The position numbers and the translations under genes are program-made. 64,000 nucleotides of DNA. Origin: Prosthecodimorpha hirschii (GTDB lineage Bacteria; Pseudomonadota; Alphaproteobacteria; Rhizobiales; Ancalomicrobiaceae). This document shows, in pieces, positions 47,301 through 56,291 of this stretch; positions within the stretch are counted from its first letter, which is position 1, and every line of letters starts with the position of its first letter. Location of the stretch: positions 6,158,793-6,222,792 of the forward strand of contig NZ_LJYW01000001.1 in NCBI RefSeq assembly GCF_001305515.1, given 5' to 3'. Under the pieces are notes generated by a model that worked only from the letters and a program-made list of their open reading frames with translations, had not been told where the DNA came from and made no database searches.

Positions 47301-48205
47301 CGCCCTCGCTCGACAGTATCGCTCGCGCGGTCGGCGGGAGGGTGAAGGGGCGATACGTCCTGTTCCATCCGCCCGGGCACAGCAACAAGGGTCCGGAGGA
47401 GGCTTCGGCCTGGATCAACCCGCAAGGCGGCGTGCACGTGAGCACCTTCTCGCCGCGTGACGAATGGCGCAACGTCAAGGACTGGCTCTGCGATCGAGCC
47501 GGTATCGAGCGACGTCTCGACTCGTCAGCGCGACCGCGTCCTGCATCGATGCCAGTTCCGGCTAGAACGGTCGACCCGCGCGCATCTGACCTTCCCTTAT
47601 CCATATGGGATGAAGCCCGAGAACCACGTCGGACGCCGGCCGAACTCCATCTGCGCTTGCGCGGTCACTACATCCCGGAGGAGGCGGCCGGCGAGGCTCT
47701 GCGCTGGCACCCGTCGTGTCCCTTCGGTCAGGATCGGGTCGGATGCATGGTGGCGCTGGTCCGCGATGTGTTGACCGATCGACCGATGGCAATCCATCGG
47801 ACGGCCATCGACAAGAACGGAAAGAAGCTGTCGCACCTTGGGGCGAACGGTCGCCTTGCGCTCGGACCGTGCAGTGGTGGCGCCGTCAAGCTGACGCCGG
47901 ATGCCGAGGTGACGCTTTGCCTCGGCGTGGGCGAGGGCATCGAGTCGACGCTCAGCCTCCGGTATGTGCCCGAGTTCGGCCGATCGCCCGTCTGGGCGCT
48001 TCTCAATGCCGGCCAGGTCGAAGCCTTCCCGGTCATCCCTGGCATCGAGGCCTTGTGGTTCGCTGTCGACCACGACGAGGCGGGCATCCGCGCGTCGCAG
48101 CGGACGGCTGCACGATGGTCCGCAGCAGGGCGGGAATCTTATCTTATCGCGCCGACCACGGCCGGCGCCGACCTCAACGACATGGAGGCGGCGCATGCTG
48201 CGTGA
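47297..48205 (+). CDS. Phage Toprim-domain primase-like protein
   Basis: A 302-residue protein with an N-terminal DNA-primase-like region (FHPPGHSNKGPEEASAWI, HPSCPFGQDRVGCMVALV) and a C-terminal Toprim domain: the acidic Glu in LCLGVGEGIESTLSLR (about 214-229), the DxD pair in LWFAVDHDEAGIRAS (about 253-267) and a final ADLND. It likely primes replication of the element together with the helicase gene, whose start overlaps its end by 11 bp. No zinc-finger Cys cluster is evident, so primer recognition may differ from DnaG. Confidence 0.82.
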   Translation: MTPSLDSIARAVGGRVKGRYVLFHPPGHSNKGPEEASAWINPQGGVHVSTFSPRDEWRNVKDWLCDRAGIERRLDSSARPRPASMPVPARTVDPRASDLPLSIWDEAREPRRTPAELHLRLRGHYIPEEAAGEALRWHPSCPFGQDRVGCMVALVRDVLTDRPMAIHRTAIDKNGKKLSHLGANGRLALGPCSGGAVKLTPDAEVTLCLGVGEGIESTLSLRYVPEFGRSPVWALLNAGQVEAFPVIPGIEALWFAVDHDEAGIRASQRTAARWSAAGRESYLIAPTTAGADLNDMEAAHAA

Positions 48206-49292
48206 AGGCACATACGACGTGATCCCGATCCGCCCCAACGAGGGCTCGACGGGGAAGATGAAGCCGCGCAAGAAATTCGCCCGGAGGCGGACGGGCTTGA
48301 TCATGGCGACGGACTTCCCCGAGATCAAATGGGCCATTCCCGGCTATTTGCCGGAGGGCTTGTCGATCCTCGCAGGCCGTCAGAAGCTCGGAAAGTCTTG
48401 GCTGTGCATTGACTTCGCCATCGCGGTTGCGACCGGCGGCGTCGCTATGGGTGAGGTTTCCAGCGAACAGGGCGACGTTCTGTATGTCGACCTTGAGAAC
48501 GGCGAGCGGCGCATTCAGCGGCGCATCGCGACCCTTTTCCCTGACGAACGGACTCGGCCAAACCTTGATCGTCTCGAATGGGTTACCGAAAGCCCGGCCC
48601 TCAATGACGGCTTCCTGGACTGCCTGGAGGACTGGCGGACCAGCGTCCTGAAACCGAAGCTGGTCGTGGTTGACGTCCTGCAGCGGATCAAGCCGGCCGG
48701 CAATGCGGCTCGGAACTCTTACGAAAACGACTATACGATCATCGCGCCCTTGCAGCAGTGGGCGACGAAGCACGGCGTTGCAGTCGTCCTGATCACACAT
48801 ACGAGGAAAGGCGGCGCCGACGATCCGCTAGAGGCCGTGACCGGCTCCAACGGCCTTTCGGCCTGTGCGGACGCGACCTTGGTCCTTGATCGGAAGGCGA
48901 GCGGGGCGACGCTCTACGTCCGCGGCCGAGACGTGCCCGAGATCGACGTCGCCATGCGCTTCGATGCCGGGCGCTGGTACCTGATGGGCGACGCGGCCGA
49001 AGTTCATCGGTCGGATGAGCGGGCCGTCATCCTGTCCATGCTGAAAGACGCAGAGGACGCGATGACCCCGAACGAGGTTGCCGACAATGCCGGCCTCGTC
49101 CGGAACAACGTCAAGCAGCTTCTCTTCAAGATGTCGAAAGGCGGCGAGGTGCTGAAAGGGAGCCGACGCGGATCGTACATCCACCCGGGACGCAAAGACC
49201 TGTATCCGACCACTGATAACCGCGATAACCCGATAACCGAGCGATCGGCCGGGCCGGGATGGTCGGACAATGACGGGGCGGGTGTCTTCTAA
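48195..49292 (+). CDS. RepA-like AAA/RecA-fold helicase
   Basis: A 365-residue ATPase. After a basic N-terminal stretch, the RecA-like core has Walker A ILAGRQKLGKSWL (about 58-70), LYVDLENGERRIQRRI, Walker B KPKLVVVDVLQRIK (about 155-168) and VVLITHTRKGGADDPLEAVTGS. The C-terminus holds a winged-helix-like segment (MTPNEVADNAGLVRNNVKQLLFKMSKGGEV). This fits hexameric replicative helicases of the RepA/phage type. ATG at 48195 has GGAGG 6 nt upstream. The end of the gene contains three GATAACC repeats of the iteron-like cluster. Confidence 0.85.
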   Translation: MLREGTYDVIPIRPNEGSTGKMKPRKKFARRRTGLIMATDFPEIKWAIPGYLPEGLSILAGRQKLGKSWLCIDFAIAVATGGVAMGEVSSEQGDVLYVDLENGERRIQRRIATLFPDERTRPNLDRLEWVTESPALNDGFLDCLEDWRTSVLKPKLVVVDVLQRIKPAGNAARNSYENDYTIIAPLQQWATKHGVAVVLITHTRKGGADDPLEAVTGSNGLSACADATLVLDRKASGATLYVRGRDVPEIDVAMRFDAGRWYLMGDAAEVHRSDERAVILSMLKDAEDAMTPNEVADNAGLVRNNVKQLLFKMSKGGEVLKGSRRGSYIHPGRKDLYPTTDNRDNPITERSAGPGWSDNDGAGVF

Positions 49293-49339
49293 CCGCCGCC
49301 CCCTACCGGTTACCGGGTTATCGCGGTTACCGGGTTATC
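49215..49339. repeat. Iteron-like cluster of GATAACC / GGTTAYC heptamers
   Basis: GATAACC occurs at 49215-49221, 49224-49230 and 49232-49238. The reverse orientation GGTTAYC occurs at 49308-49314, 49316-49322, 49325-49331 and 49333-49339. The two groups face each other across about 70 bp at the end of the helicase gene, giving a near-perfect 21-bp inverted repeat. The placement beside primase and helicase suggests a replication origin, but this is inference. Confidence 0.75.
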
Positions 49340-49509
49340 TCAGTGCAGAGCATGCCGAACCCTCTCCAACTCCCATAGGGAGAGAGGGAGGGAGAGATAT
49401 TGCCTTCTGCCTGGAGGCAGAGGCCTCCGGTTGGAGATTCCTCGGTGATTGAAGTTGATTGAAGTAGGCGGCTACCGTTATCCCGTCAGTTGACTGTATA
49501 AAATGGTTG

Positions 49510-50730
49510 ATGCGCAAGCTACTCTCGTCCCTCTTCTCTGCCTTCGAGCGCAAGTCGCTCGCTGTGCCGTCGTCCGACCTCCTGGAAATCCTGGGGGTGT
49601 CGCAGACGACTGCGGCAGGCATTTCGGTCACGCCTGGGACGGCGCTGCGCTGCACGGCGGTTGCGGCGGCTGTACGCGCCATCTCGGACCCGATTGCTGT
49701 CCTGCCTCTGCGCCTGATCGAGAAGGGCGCGGACGGGTCGCGCAAGCCCGTTCCAGACCATCCCGCCGCCCGCATGATGGCTGGCGATTGGTGCCCTTGG
49801 CTGACCTCGCATGAAGGGCGTCGACAGATCACGCTCGACGCGCTGATGAGCGATACCGGAGGCATCGGCCTCGTGACCCGGGTGGACGGTCACGCGCGGG
49901 AAATCATCCGACTTCCGCCCGGCTCGGTCGCGGTGGAATGGTCGACCCTCGGCGAACCGACCTATACCCTAACGCAAGACACGATCAGCCGGCGGCTTGA
50001 CCCCGCGGACGTGATTCATCTTGTCTCGCCCTTCACGCTGCCGCCGACCTGCAAGGCTCCGCTCACGCTTTGCCGCGAGGCCGTCGGCCTGGCGTTGACC
50101 ATGGAACAGCATGCGGCCCGCCTGTTCGGCCGCGGCGGTCGCCCATCGGGAATGCTGTCCTTCACGGACGCTCTTGCTCCTGAAGCGGTCAAGCGCATCC
50201 GCGATACCTGGACGCTGGCGCACGGCGGATCGAACAGCGGCAACACCGCCATCCTCGACCGCGGCGCGAGCTTCACCCCGCTCGCCCTGAACTCGGTCGA
50301 CGCGCAGTTTCTGGAGCTTCGCACCTTCGCGGTGGAGGAGATCGCCCGCGCCTTCGGCGTGCCGCCTCATCGCATCTACGAACTCGGCCGCGCGACATGG
50401 TCGAACATTACCGACATGGGTCGGGAGTTCGTCGACTTCACCTTGTCGCCTTGGCTGAAGGCGTGGGAAGCGTCGCTCGCCCGCGCGCTCCTGACGGCCG
50501 AAGAGCGGCAGACCTACTGCGTCGAGTTCGACACCGACGACCTTACCTTGCCGTCGCTCGGCGACCAGGCCGAGGCCTACGGCAAGCTGATCACGGCTCG
50601 CGTCGCCAATCCCAACGAGGTTCGGGCCTGGATGGGCCTCGCCCCATACCAGGGCGGTGACCAGTTCGAAAACCCGAACACGACCAGTGGCGGCGGGCTG
50701 CCTGCCGATAGCACGGGGGTGCCGGCATGA
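49510..50730 (+). CDS. HK97-family phage portal protein
   Basis: A 406-residue portal, the dodecameric ring through which DNA enters the head. Family signs are GTALRCTAVAAAVRAISDPIAVLPLRL near the N-terminus, DVIHLVSPF, EQHAARLFGRGGRPSGML, and the FGVPPHRIYELGRATWSNITDMGREF segment. ATG at 49510 is used; the codon before it is a TTG. It overlaps the protease gene by 4 bp. The C-terminal tail is Gly/Ser/Thr-rich, as is usual. Confidence 0.92.
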   Translation: MRKLLSSLFSAFERKSLAVPSSDLLEILGVSQTTAAGISVTPGTALRCTAVAAAVRAISDPIAVLPLRLIEKGADGSRKPVPDHPAARMMAGDWCPWLTSHEGRRQITLDALMSDTGGIGLVTRVDGHAREIIRLPPGSVAVEWSTLGEPTYTLTQDTISRRLDPADVIHLVSPFTLPPTCKAPLTLCREAVGLALTMEQHAARLFGRGGRPSGMLSFTDALAPEAVKRIRDTWTLAHGGSNSGNTAILDRGASFTPLALNSVDAQFLELRTFAVEEIARAFGVPPHRIYELGRATWSNITDMGREFVDFTLSPWLKAWEASLARALLTAEERQTYCVEFDTDDLTLPSLGDQAEAYGKLITARVANPNEVRAWMGLAPYQGGDQFENPNTTSGGGLPADSTGVPA

Positions 50731-51233
50731 CGGTCAGGCTTGAACTCAAGGCCTCGCTTTCGGTCGACGATGCCGGAACCATCACCGGTCTCGCCTGGCC
50801 GTTCGGCTCGCCCGACCGCATGGGTGACGAAATCATGCCGGGCGCCTTCAAGGGTGCCACCCCGCCCTTGCCGATGCTCGCTTTCCACGATCCGGAAGCG
50901 CCGGTGGGCGCGTGGTCCTCGATCGTCGAGACCGCAAAAGGCCTTCAGGTCATTGGCCGGCTTCTGGTCGACGACCTGGAGCGTGCGCGCGAGATGCGAG
51001 CCCTTGTGAAGGCCGGCGCGGTCTCGGGCCTCTCGATCGGCTTTACAACCAAACGGGCCGAGGCTCGCAAGGGTGGCGGGCGCGTCATCCGTGCCGTCGA
51101 TCTCGTGGAAATCTCTCTCGTGACCGTCCCGGCTCATCCCGGCGCGAAGGTCACGTCTGCCAAGTCCGCCACGGCTGCACTGCGCATCGCCGAGGCCATC
51201 AACCGGGCCGCCACGGCCTTTCGGAGGGTCTGA
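50727..51233 (+). CDS. HK97-family prohead protease
   Basis: A 168-residue serine protease (peptidase S78) that trims the capsid scaffold during maturation. The usual blocks are present: ITGLAWPFGSPDRMGDEIMPGAF, LPMLAFHDPEAPVGAW (with the active-site His), and GAVSGLSIGF with the catalytic Ser in the S78 pattern, then VEISLVTVPAHPGA. It lies between portal and capsid, the standard order, with 4-bp and 1-bp spacing that suggest translational coupling. Confidence 0.92.
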   Translation: MTVRLELKASLSVDDAGTITGLAWPFGSPDRMGDEIMPGAFKGATPPLPMLAFHDPEAPVGAWSSIVETAKGLQVIGRLLVDDLERAREMRALVKAGAVSGLSIGFTTKRAEARKGGGRVIRAVDLVEISLVTVPAHPGAKVTSAKSATAALRIAEAINRAATAFRRV

Positions 51234-51234
51234 G

Positions 51235-52416
51235 ATGACCAAGCATATGAAGGCGCCTGCCGTGGGCGCGATCGAACTGAAGGACGATCCGGAGGGCGGC
51301 GATCCGGCGGCGATTGTCACGAAGGCGCTTGCCGAGTTGAAGGGCTCGATCGAGGGCCGGCTTTTGGCGATCGAGTCCAAGGCTTCGGACCTGGGCAAGA
51401 TCACGACCCGGCTCGACGCGGTCGAAACCAAGCTTGCCCGACCGGCCATCGGCGGCAAGACGCAGGCCGAGGGTGATGAGGCTGCGCAGGTCGAACAGAA
51501 GGCTTTCCGCGGCTTCCTGCGTCAGGGGCGCGAGGCTCTGTCGGCGGACGAGATCAAGACCCTTCGCGTCGCCGACGACACGGCCGGCGGCTACCTCGCC
51601 CCCGCGCAGTTCGTCAACGAGGTGATCAAGGGCATTGTGCAGTTCTCGCCGGTTCGTCAGGCCGCGCGCGTCGGCTCGACCACGTCCGGCTCCGTCGTCA
51701 TTCCGAAGCGAACCGGGCGCCCGACTGCCGTATGGGTTGGCGAGACCGAGACCCGCACGGGCACGGAACCGACCTATGGTCAGGCCGAAATCCCGGTCAA
51801 CGAGATGGCGTTCTACATCGATGTATCGACCCGCCTCCTGGAGGATGCCGCGGTCAACATCGAGTCCGAAATCTCGATGGACGCGGCCGAGGAAGCCGGC
51901 CGGCTCGAAGGGGCAGCCTTCGTCAGCGGGGACGGCGTCAAGCGGCCCCTCGGCTTCATGTCCGATACGGGCGTCAGCTACACGGCCAACGGCCACGCTA
52001 CGACGCTCTCGGCCGATCCGCTGATCACCCTCATGTATGCGATGCCGGCCTTTTACCGGAACCGCGGCGCCTGGATGATGAACGGCTCGACGCTCGCGAC
52101 CGTGCGCAAGCTGAAGGACGGTCAGGGCAACTATCTTTGGCAGCCGAGCTACCAGGCCGGTCAGCCGGAAACCCTGCTCGGTCGCCCGGTCATCGAAGCT
52201 GTCGACATGCCGGACATCGCCAGCAACGCTTATCCGATCGTCTTCGGCGACTTCTCGACCGGGTATCGCATCTATGACCGGGTCTCGCTCTCGGTCATGC
52301 GCGATCCCTATTCGGTCGCAACCTCCGGCCTCGTGCGCTTCCACTTCCGCCGCCGCGTCGGTGGTTCGGTGGTGCTCTCCGAGGCCATCCGCAAGCTCAA
52401 GATGGCCGTTTCGTAA
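51235..52416 (+). CDS. HK97-family major capsid protein
   Basis: A 393-residue capsid protein. The N-terminal charged helical delta domain (about 25-95) would be removed by the protease. The HK97 fold is recognised by ADDTAGGYLAPAQFVNEVIKG, the E-loop region, TGTEPTYGQAEIPVNEMAFYIDVSTRLLEDAAVNIE and the P-domain/A-domain segment NGSTLATVRKLKDGQGNYLW, with IVFGDFSTGYRIYDR near the end. The start has GGAGG 7 nt upstream. It is the strongest single indicator of a capsid-forming element. Confidence 0.95.
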   Translation: MTKHMKAPAVGAIELKDDPEGGDPAAIVTKALAELKGSIEGRLLAIESKASDLGKITTRLDAVETKLARPAIGGKTQAEGDEAAQVEQKAFRGFLRQGREALSADEIKTLRVADDTAGGYLAPAQFVNEVIKGIVQFSPVRQAARVGSTTSGSVVIPKRTGRPTAVWVGETETRTGTEPTYGQAEIPVNEMAFYIDVSTRLLEDAAVNIESEISMDAAEEAGRLEGAAFVSGDGVKRPLGFMSDTGVSYTANGHATTLSADPLITLMYAMPAFYRNRGAWMMNGSTLATVRKLKDGQGNYLWQPSYQAGQPETLLGRPVIEAVDMPDIASNAYPIVFGDFSTGYRIYDRVSLSVMRDPYSVATSGLVRFHFRRRVGGSVVLSEAIRKLKMAVS

Positions 52417-52430
52417 GGGAGGGCAGGACT

Positions 52431-52838
52431 ATGCGCGACTCGTACCACAACTTCACCGTCTCCCCGGTCATCGCTCCTGTCGTCGTCTCCGACAACACGG
52501 CGCAGGTCGGCACTGTCATCAACCGGGCGGGCTATCGTTCGCTGACCTACGTCATCGCGACGGGCACGCTGGCGGACGCTGACGCGACCTTCACTGCTCT
52601 CCTGGAGGAGAGCGATTCCAGCGGCTCGGGCTTCACGGCCGTCGCCGATGCGGACTTGGTCGGAACCGAGGCCGCAGTGAGCTTCACCTATGCCGATGAC
52701 GGCGTGACCAGGAAGCTCGGCTACGTCGGCAACAAGCAATACACGAAGCTGACGATCACCCCGGCCAACAACTCGGGCTCGGCTCCGATTGCGGCTGTGG
52801 CGATCCTCGGGCGCCCGACCTCGGCTCCCGCTGCCTGA
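52431..52838 (+). CDS. Small structural protein, possible head decoration
   Basis: A 135-residue, beta-rich, low-complexity-free protein with many Thr, Ser and Val (TYVIATGTLADADATFTALLEESDSSGSGFTAV). It has no Cys and no leader. It follows the capsid gene by 14 nt, after a good Shine-Dalgarno (GGGAGGG), the place where head decoration or minor head proteins are often found. Sequence family is not recognised, so the role is inferred from position. Confidence 0.6.
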   Translation: MRDSYHNFTVSPVIAPVVVSDNTAQVGTVINRAGYRSLTYVIATGTLADADATFTALLEESDSSGSGFTAVADADLVGTEAAVSFTYADDGVTRKLGYVGNKQYTKLTITPANNSGSAPIAAVAILGRPTSAPAA

Positions 52839-52980
52839 CGAAATCGGGGGGTGGTCTTTTGATGGGCTCTTAGCGGTTGGCCCGATAGCGGAAACCTGAC
52901 CTGCGGCCCCCCATGGTTTGAACCGTTCAAGGTCAGGGAAATCGCGAGCACCAGCCCAATCCGGGGGCAAAGGGCTCATC

Positions 52981-53009
52981 GGCCGAGCGGATGAACCAAC
53001 CGCTCGGCC
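52981..53009 (+). terminator. 10-bp perfect hairpin after the head operon part
   Basis: GGCCGAGCGG and CCGCTCGGCC pair around a 9-nt loop, in the 194 bp gap between two small structural genes. No T tract follows, so it may attenuate rather than terminate. Confidence 0.5.
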
Positions 53010-53032
53010 ATCATCATCTGAGAGGTGCCAAC

Positions 53033-53296
53033 ATGGCCGATGCTTTTGCAGATCGACAGCCGGGCCTCGAAAGTCCGCCGGCTTTCGCCGCCGCTGTGAC
53101 TCCGTCCGATAGTACCGACCTCACGACCGATGCCCGATCGCTGTACATCGGGGGCAGTGGCAACGTGAAGGTGACCACGTCCGGTGGCTCGACTGAAACC
53201 TTCTACAATCTTTCGGCGGGCTCGTATTTGGTCCAACGGGTGCACCGTGTCTGGTCGACAGGTACGACGGCCACCTACATCGTGGCGGTCTGGTAA
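53033..53296 (+). CDS. Small phage protein, 87 aa
   Basis: The product begins MADAFADRQPGLESP and is mainly beta strand (SLYIGGSGNVKVTTSGGSTETFYN, TYIVAVW). Proteins of this type, which carry a short beta barrel with a GGSGN turn, occur in many phage head-tail regions as small accessory proteins. ATG at 53033 has GAGAGG upstream and is preferred to 52991. It abuts the HNH gene (TAATG overlap). Exact function unknown. Confidence 0.6.
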   Translation: MADAFADRQPGLESPPAFAAAVTPSDSTDLTTDARSLYIGGSGNVKVTTSGGSTETFYNLSAGSYLVQRVHRVWSTGTTATYIVAVW

Positions 53297-53745
53297 TGCC
53301 CAAGCGCGCGCCTCGCATTTGCGGTTGTGGGCTGTCCATCGCCTCGGGCAACCCCTGCCCATGCGAGCGGAAGCGACGCGCTGCTGTCCGTCGGGCTCAT
53401 GACGAGACCCGGCCCGACCCTGCGGCCCGTGGCTATGACGCCGAGTGGCGCAAGGTCCGTGCCGCCTTCCTCGCCCGCAACCCATGCTGCGCCTGGCCTG
53501 AATGCGAGGCTAAGGCAACAGAGGTTGACCACATCGAAAGCGTAAGGGCGCGGCCCGACCTGAGATTGTCATGGTCGAACCTTCGCCCGTATTGCAAGCC
53601 GCATCACTCGCGCCGAACGGCTCGGGATCAGGGCTTCGCCAGACCGGGGGGCAGGTCGCCGACTTTGGCCGATCGACATTGCACCGTCGTCGGCCCTTCG
53701 CTCGATAGAGAGCAAAAATCAGCAACTCGAATGAATGAAGGCTGA
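53296..53745 (+). CDS. HNH endonuclease
   Basis: A 149-residue nuclease of the phage HNH group. Four N-terminal Cys (ICGCGLSIASGNPCPCE) precede the core: RGYDAEWRKVRAAFLARNPCCAWPEC, ATEVDHIESVRARP with the first His, and SNLRPYCKPHHSRRT with the Asn and last His pair. HK97-like and satellite phages carry such a nuclease beside TerL, where it supports terminase cleavage. Its place between the head genes and TerS fits. The start overlaps the previous stop by one base. Confidence 0.9.
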   Translation: MPKRAPRICGCGLSIASGNPCPCERKRRAAVRRAHDETRPDPAARGYDAEWRKVRAAFLARNPCCAWPECEAKATEVDHIESVRARPDLRLSWSNLRPYCKPHHSRRTARDQGFARPGGRSPTLADRHCTVVGPSLDREQKSATRMNEG

Positions 53746-53752
53746 TCTATCA

Positions 53753-54313
53753 ATGTCGCTGATCATTCGGGTTCCGCCTTCAGAATATCCGGTGACGCTG
53801 GCCGAGGCAAAGGATCATCTGCGCATCGACTGGGACAGCGAGAATGCAGCGCTTGAACGCCTGATCAAGGCAGCGACGGCAAAGCTGGACGGGCGCGGGG
53901 GTCTACTTGGCAGGGCGCTCGTATCGCAGTCCTGGCGCCTCGTGCTGGATGCCTTCCCGGCTGGCGGTATCGTGGTCCCGTTGCCGCCGTGCCAATCGGT
54001 CGACGCCATCACCTATCTCGACGCGAGCGGCGACGAACAGCCGTTGACGGGCTTCCGCGCCTACGGGATCGGCGGCGAGGACAGGGTGACCATCCTGCCG
54101 GCGGCCGATGCGTCCTGGCCTGTGACGACTGAACTGCCTGGCGCTGTTGTTGTCGAGTTCACGGCAGGTTACGGCGACGCCGCTGACGTGCCCGAACCGA
54201 TCCGCGAAGCGATCCTCAGTGAAGTGGCGAACCGCTTCCGAGAACGCGAATCCACGTCGGCCGCGGATGGCTTTCTGGCCGGCCTGGCGAGCTACATTGT
54301 TCGGGAGTTTTGA
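53753..54313 (+). CDS. Head-tail connector protein, gp6/gp8-like
   Basis: A 186-residue adaptor. The motif VTLAEAKDHLRIDWDSENAALERLIKAATA near the N-terminus is the helical start of the phage gp6-like connectors; the rest carries VVVEFTAGYGDAADVPEPIREAILSEVANRFRERE, the second conserved block. It would form the ring beneath the portal that joins the head to the tail. ATG at 53753 is chosen; an ATG at 53735 inside the HNH gene is possible. The 4-nt gap to TerS shows operon organisation. Confidence 0.82.
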   Translation: MSLIIRVPPSEYPVTLAEAKDHLRIDWDSENAALERLIKAATAKLDGRGGLLGRALVSQSWRLVLDAFPAGGIVVPLPPCQSVDAITYLDASGDEQPLTGFRAYGIGGEDRVTILPAADASWPVTTELPGAVVVEFTAGYGDAADVPEPIREAILSEVANRFRERESTSAADGFLAGLASYIVREF

Positions 54314-54316
54314 ACT

Positions 54317-54709
54317 ATGACGCGAGGCCGCAAAGCCGAACTCCGGCCGATCGATGGAGGGCTTGCCAGCGTACCGCGGGCGCCGTCCTGGCTGTCGAAA
54401 GAGGCCGCGCAGGAATGGGGTCGGATCATGCCGGGCCTCATCGAGCGGCGTGTCTTGACCGATGCGGACATGGGGACGGTCGAACAGTTCTGCGTCGCCT
54501 CCGGGCTCGTGAAGCGGTCGCAGGCGATCATCTCGGCCGAGGGTGACATGGTCGACGGGCGCCGGCATCCGGCCTTCCAAACCCTGTTCCAGGCGCTGAC
54601 GGAAAGTCGCCGGCTGGCTGCAGAACTCGGCCTCACGCCTGCCTCGCGCAACAAGGCCGCCGCCATGAAGGGGGGTGGCAACGATGACCTTGCCGACCTG
54701 GATTTGTGA
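54317..54709 (+). CDS. Phage terminase small subunit, P27 family
   Basis: A 130-residue DNA-recognition subunit. The N-terminal segment APSWLSKEAAQEWGRIMPGLIERRVLTDADM and the GLTPASRNKAAA end are typical of the P27 family. It would bind the packaging site and load TerL, whose gene overlaps its end by 26 bp. Its location after the capsid genes is unusual for HK97-type phages, where TerS and TerL normally come first. Confidence 0.88.
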   Translation: MTRGRKAELRPIDGGLASVPRAPSWLSKEAAQEWGRIMPGLIERRVLTDADMGTVEQFCVASGLVKRSQAIISAEGDMVDGRRHPAFQTLFQALTESRRLAAELGLTPASRNKAAAMKGGGNDDLADLDL

Positions 54710-56279
54710 TGACTCCCCGATCGCCGACCCGTTCGGGTATGGCGAGCGTGCGGTCAATTTCCTGAAGCGTCTGCGGCACCCCAAGAGCCGAGCCAAGGGG
54801 CGCGCCTTCCAACTCATGCCGTGGCAGGAACGGCTTGTCCGTCGCATCTACGGGCCAGCGAACGAGGACGGCCGGCGCATCGTGCGGACCGTCGTCGTCC
54901 TGCTCCCGCGCGGCAACCGCAAGACCTCCCTTGGCGCTGGCTTGTCGCTCCTGCATCTGTTCGGACCGGAGCGGATCAACGGCGGTCAGGTGGTCTGCGC
55001 TGCCTCGGATCGAGAACAGGCACGCATCGCCTTTGAGGAGGCAATCGGCATCTGTAGGGCTGACGACCGGATCGCCTCCGCGCTCGCCTTCCGCGACTAT
55101 CGCCACGAGATCGAGCACCCCAAGACCGGCGCGAAGCTGAAGGCGATCAGTTGCGACGCGGCCCGGCAGCACGGCGGAACGCCGACTTTCGCACTCGTGG
55201 ACGAGCTTCACGCCTGGCTGAAACGCGACCTGTGGGACGTGCTGCGAACCGGCCTCGTCAAGACGGCGGGAAGCCTCCTCGTGGTCATCACGACGGCTGG
55301 CCGTGGGCATGAGAACATTGCTCACGACATCGTTGACTATGCGCGCAAGGTCGCCCGCGGCGAGATCGACGACCCTGCGACGCTGCCGGTCCTGTTCGAA
55401 GCCGATCGGGATGCCGACTGGCGCGACGAAGACCTGTGGTTCCAGGTCAATCCCGGCCTGCCTTACGGCTTCCCCGACATCGAGGGACTGCGGCAGTTGG
55501 CGCGCGAGGCCGGAAGCCGGCCAGCGGATCGCGACGCCTTCCGGCAACTGCACCTGAATGTCTGGCTCGATCACTCGGCAACCCCGTTCGTCGACATGGG
55601 CGTCTATGACCAAGGCGCCGAGCCGGTCGACTTGGAGGAGCGGCGCCGGCTGCCGTGTTGGCTGGCGGTCGACCTGTCATCGAACCTTGACCTTACGGCC
55701 ATCGTGGCAGCCTGGCAGGACGAGGACGGCGGCTTCTCAGTCGCGGCGTGGTTCTTCTGCCCCGAAGACAATCTGCGCGCTCGTGCCGACCGGGACGGCG
55801 TTCCCTATCCGCGGTGGGCCGAGGAAGGCTGGATCATCCCCACGCCTGGCAACGTGGTCGACTATACGCGCGTCGAACAGCATCTCCGCGTCCTGTGCGG
55901 GCGGCTGGACGTGCGGGAGATCGCCTTCGACCCGCACCTTGCGCAACAGACCATGATCAGGCTGGCAGAGGACGGCTTCCCGGTCGCCGAGATGCGGCAG
56001 GGCTGGGTGACGATGGCGCCGGCCATCAAGGAACTGGAGCGGGCCATTATCGGCCGTCAATTCCGCCACGGTGGCAATCCGGTCCTGCGGTGGTGCTTCG
56101 ACAATGTCGCGGTCCACACCGATAGCGCCGGCAACCGAATGTTCCACAAGGGCAAGAGCAAGGATCGGATCGACGGCGCCGTTGCCGCTGCGATGGCCGT
56201 AGGGCGGGCCTCGGCTGGGCGCGATGGCCTGTCGATCTACGAGTCCGCCGACTTCTCGCCCGAACTCTGCGTCGCCTGA
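54684..56279 (+). CDS. Phage terminase large subunit
   Basis: A 531-residue packaging motor and nuclease. The ATPase half has VVVLLPRGNRKTSLGAG (Walker A variant RGNRKTS) and TFALVDELHAW (Walker B with catalytic Glu). The nuclease half starts CWLAVDLSSNLDLTAIVAAW with the first metal-binding Asp, and contains AFDPHLAQQTMIRLAEDGF and KSKDRIDGAVAAAMAVGRA. ATG at 54684 has GGGGGG upstream, and the overlap with TerS suggests coupled translation. Confidence 0.93.
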   Translation: MTLPTWICDDSPIADPFGYGERAVNFLKRLRHPKSRAKGRAFQLMPWQERLVRRIYGPANEDGRRIVRTVVVLLPRGNRKTSLGAGLSLLHLFGPERINGGQVVCAASDREQARIAFEEAIGICRADDRIASALAFRDYRHEIEHPKTGAKLKAISCDAARQHGGTPTFALVDELHAWLKRDLWDVLRTGLVKTAGSLLVVITTAGRGHENIAHDIVDYARKVARGEIDDPATLPVLFEADRDADWRDEDLWFQVNPGLPYGFPDIEGLRQLAREAGSRPADRDAFRQLHLNVWLDHSATPFVDMGVYDQGAEPVDLEERRRLPCWLAVDLSSNLDLTAIVAAWQDEDGGFSVAAWFFCPEDNLRARADRDGVPYPRWAEEGWIIPTPGNVVDYTRVEQHLRVLCGRLDVREIAFDPHLAQQTMIRLAEDGFPVAEMRQGWVTMAPAIKELERAIIGRQFRHGGNPVLRWCFDNVAVHTDSAGNRMFHKGKSKDRIDGAVAAAMAVGRASAGRDGLSIYESADFSPELCVA

Positions 56280-56291
56280 AAGGATTGAACC

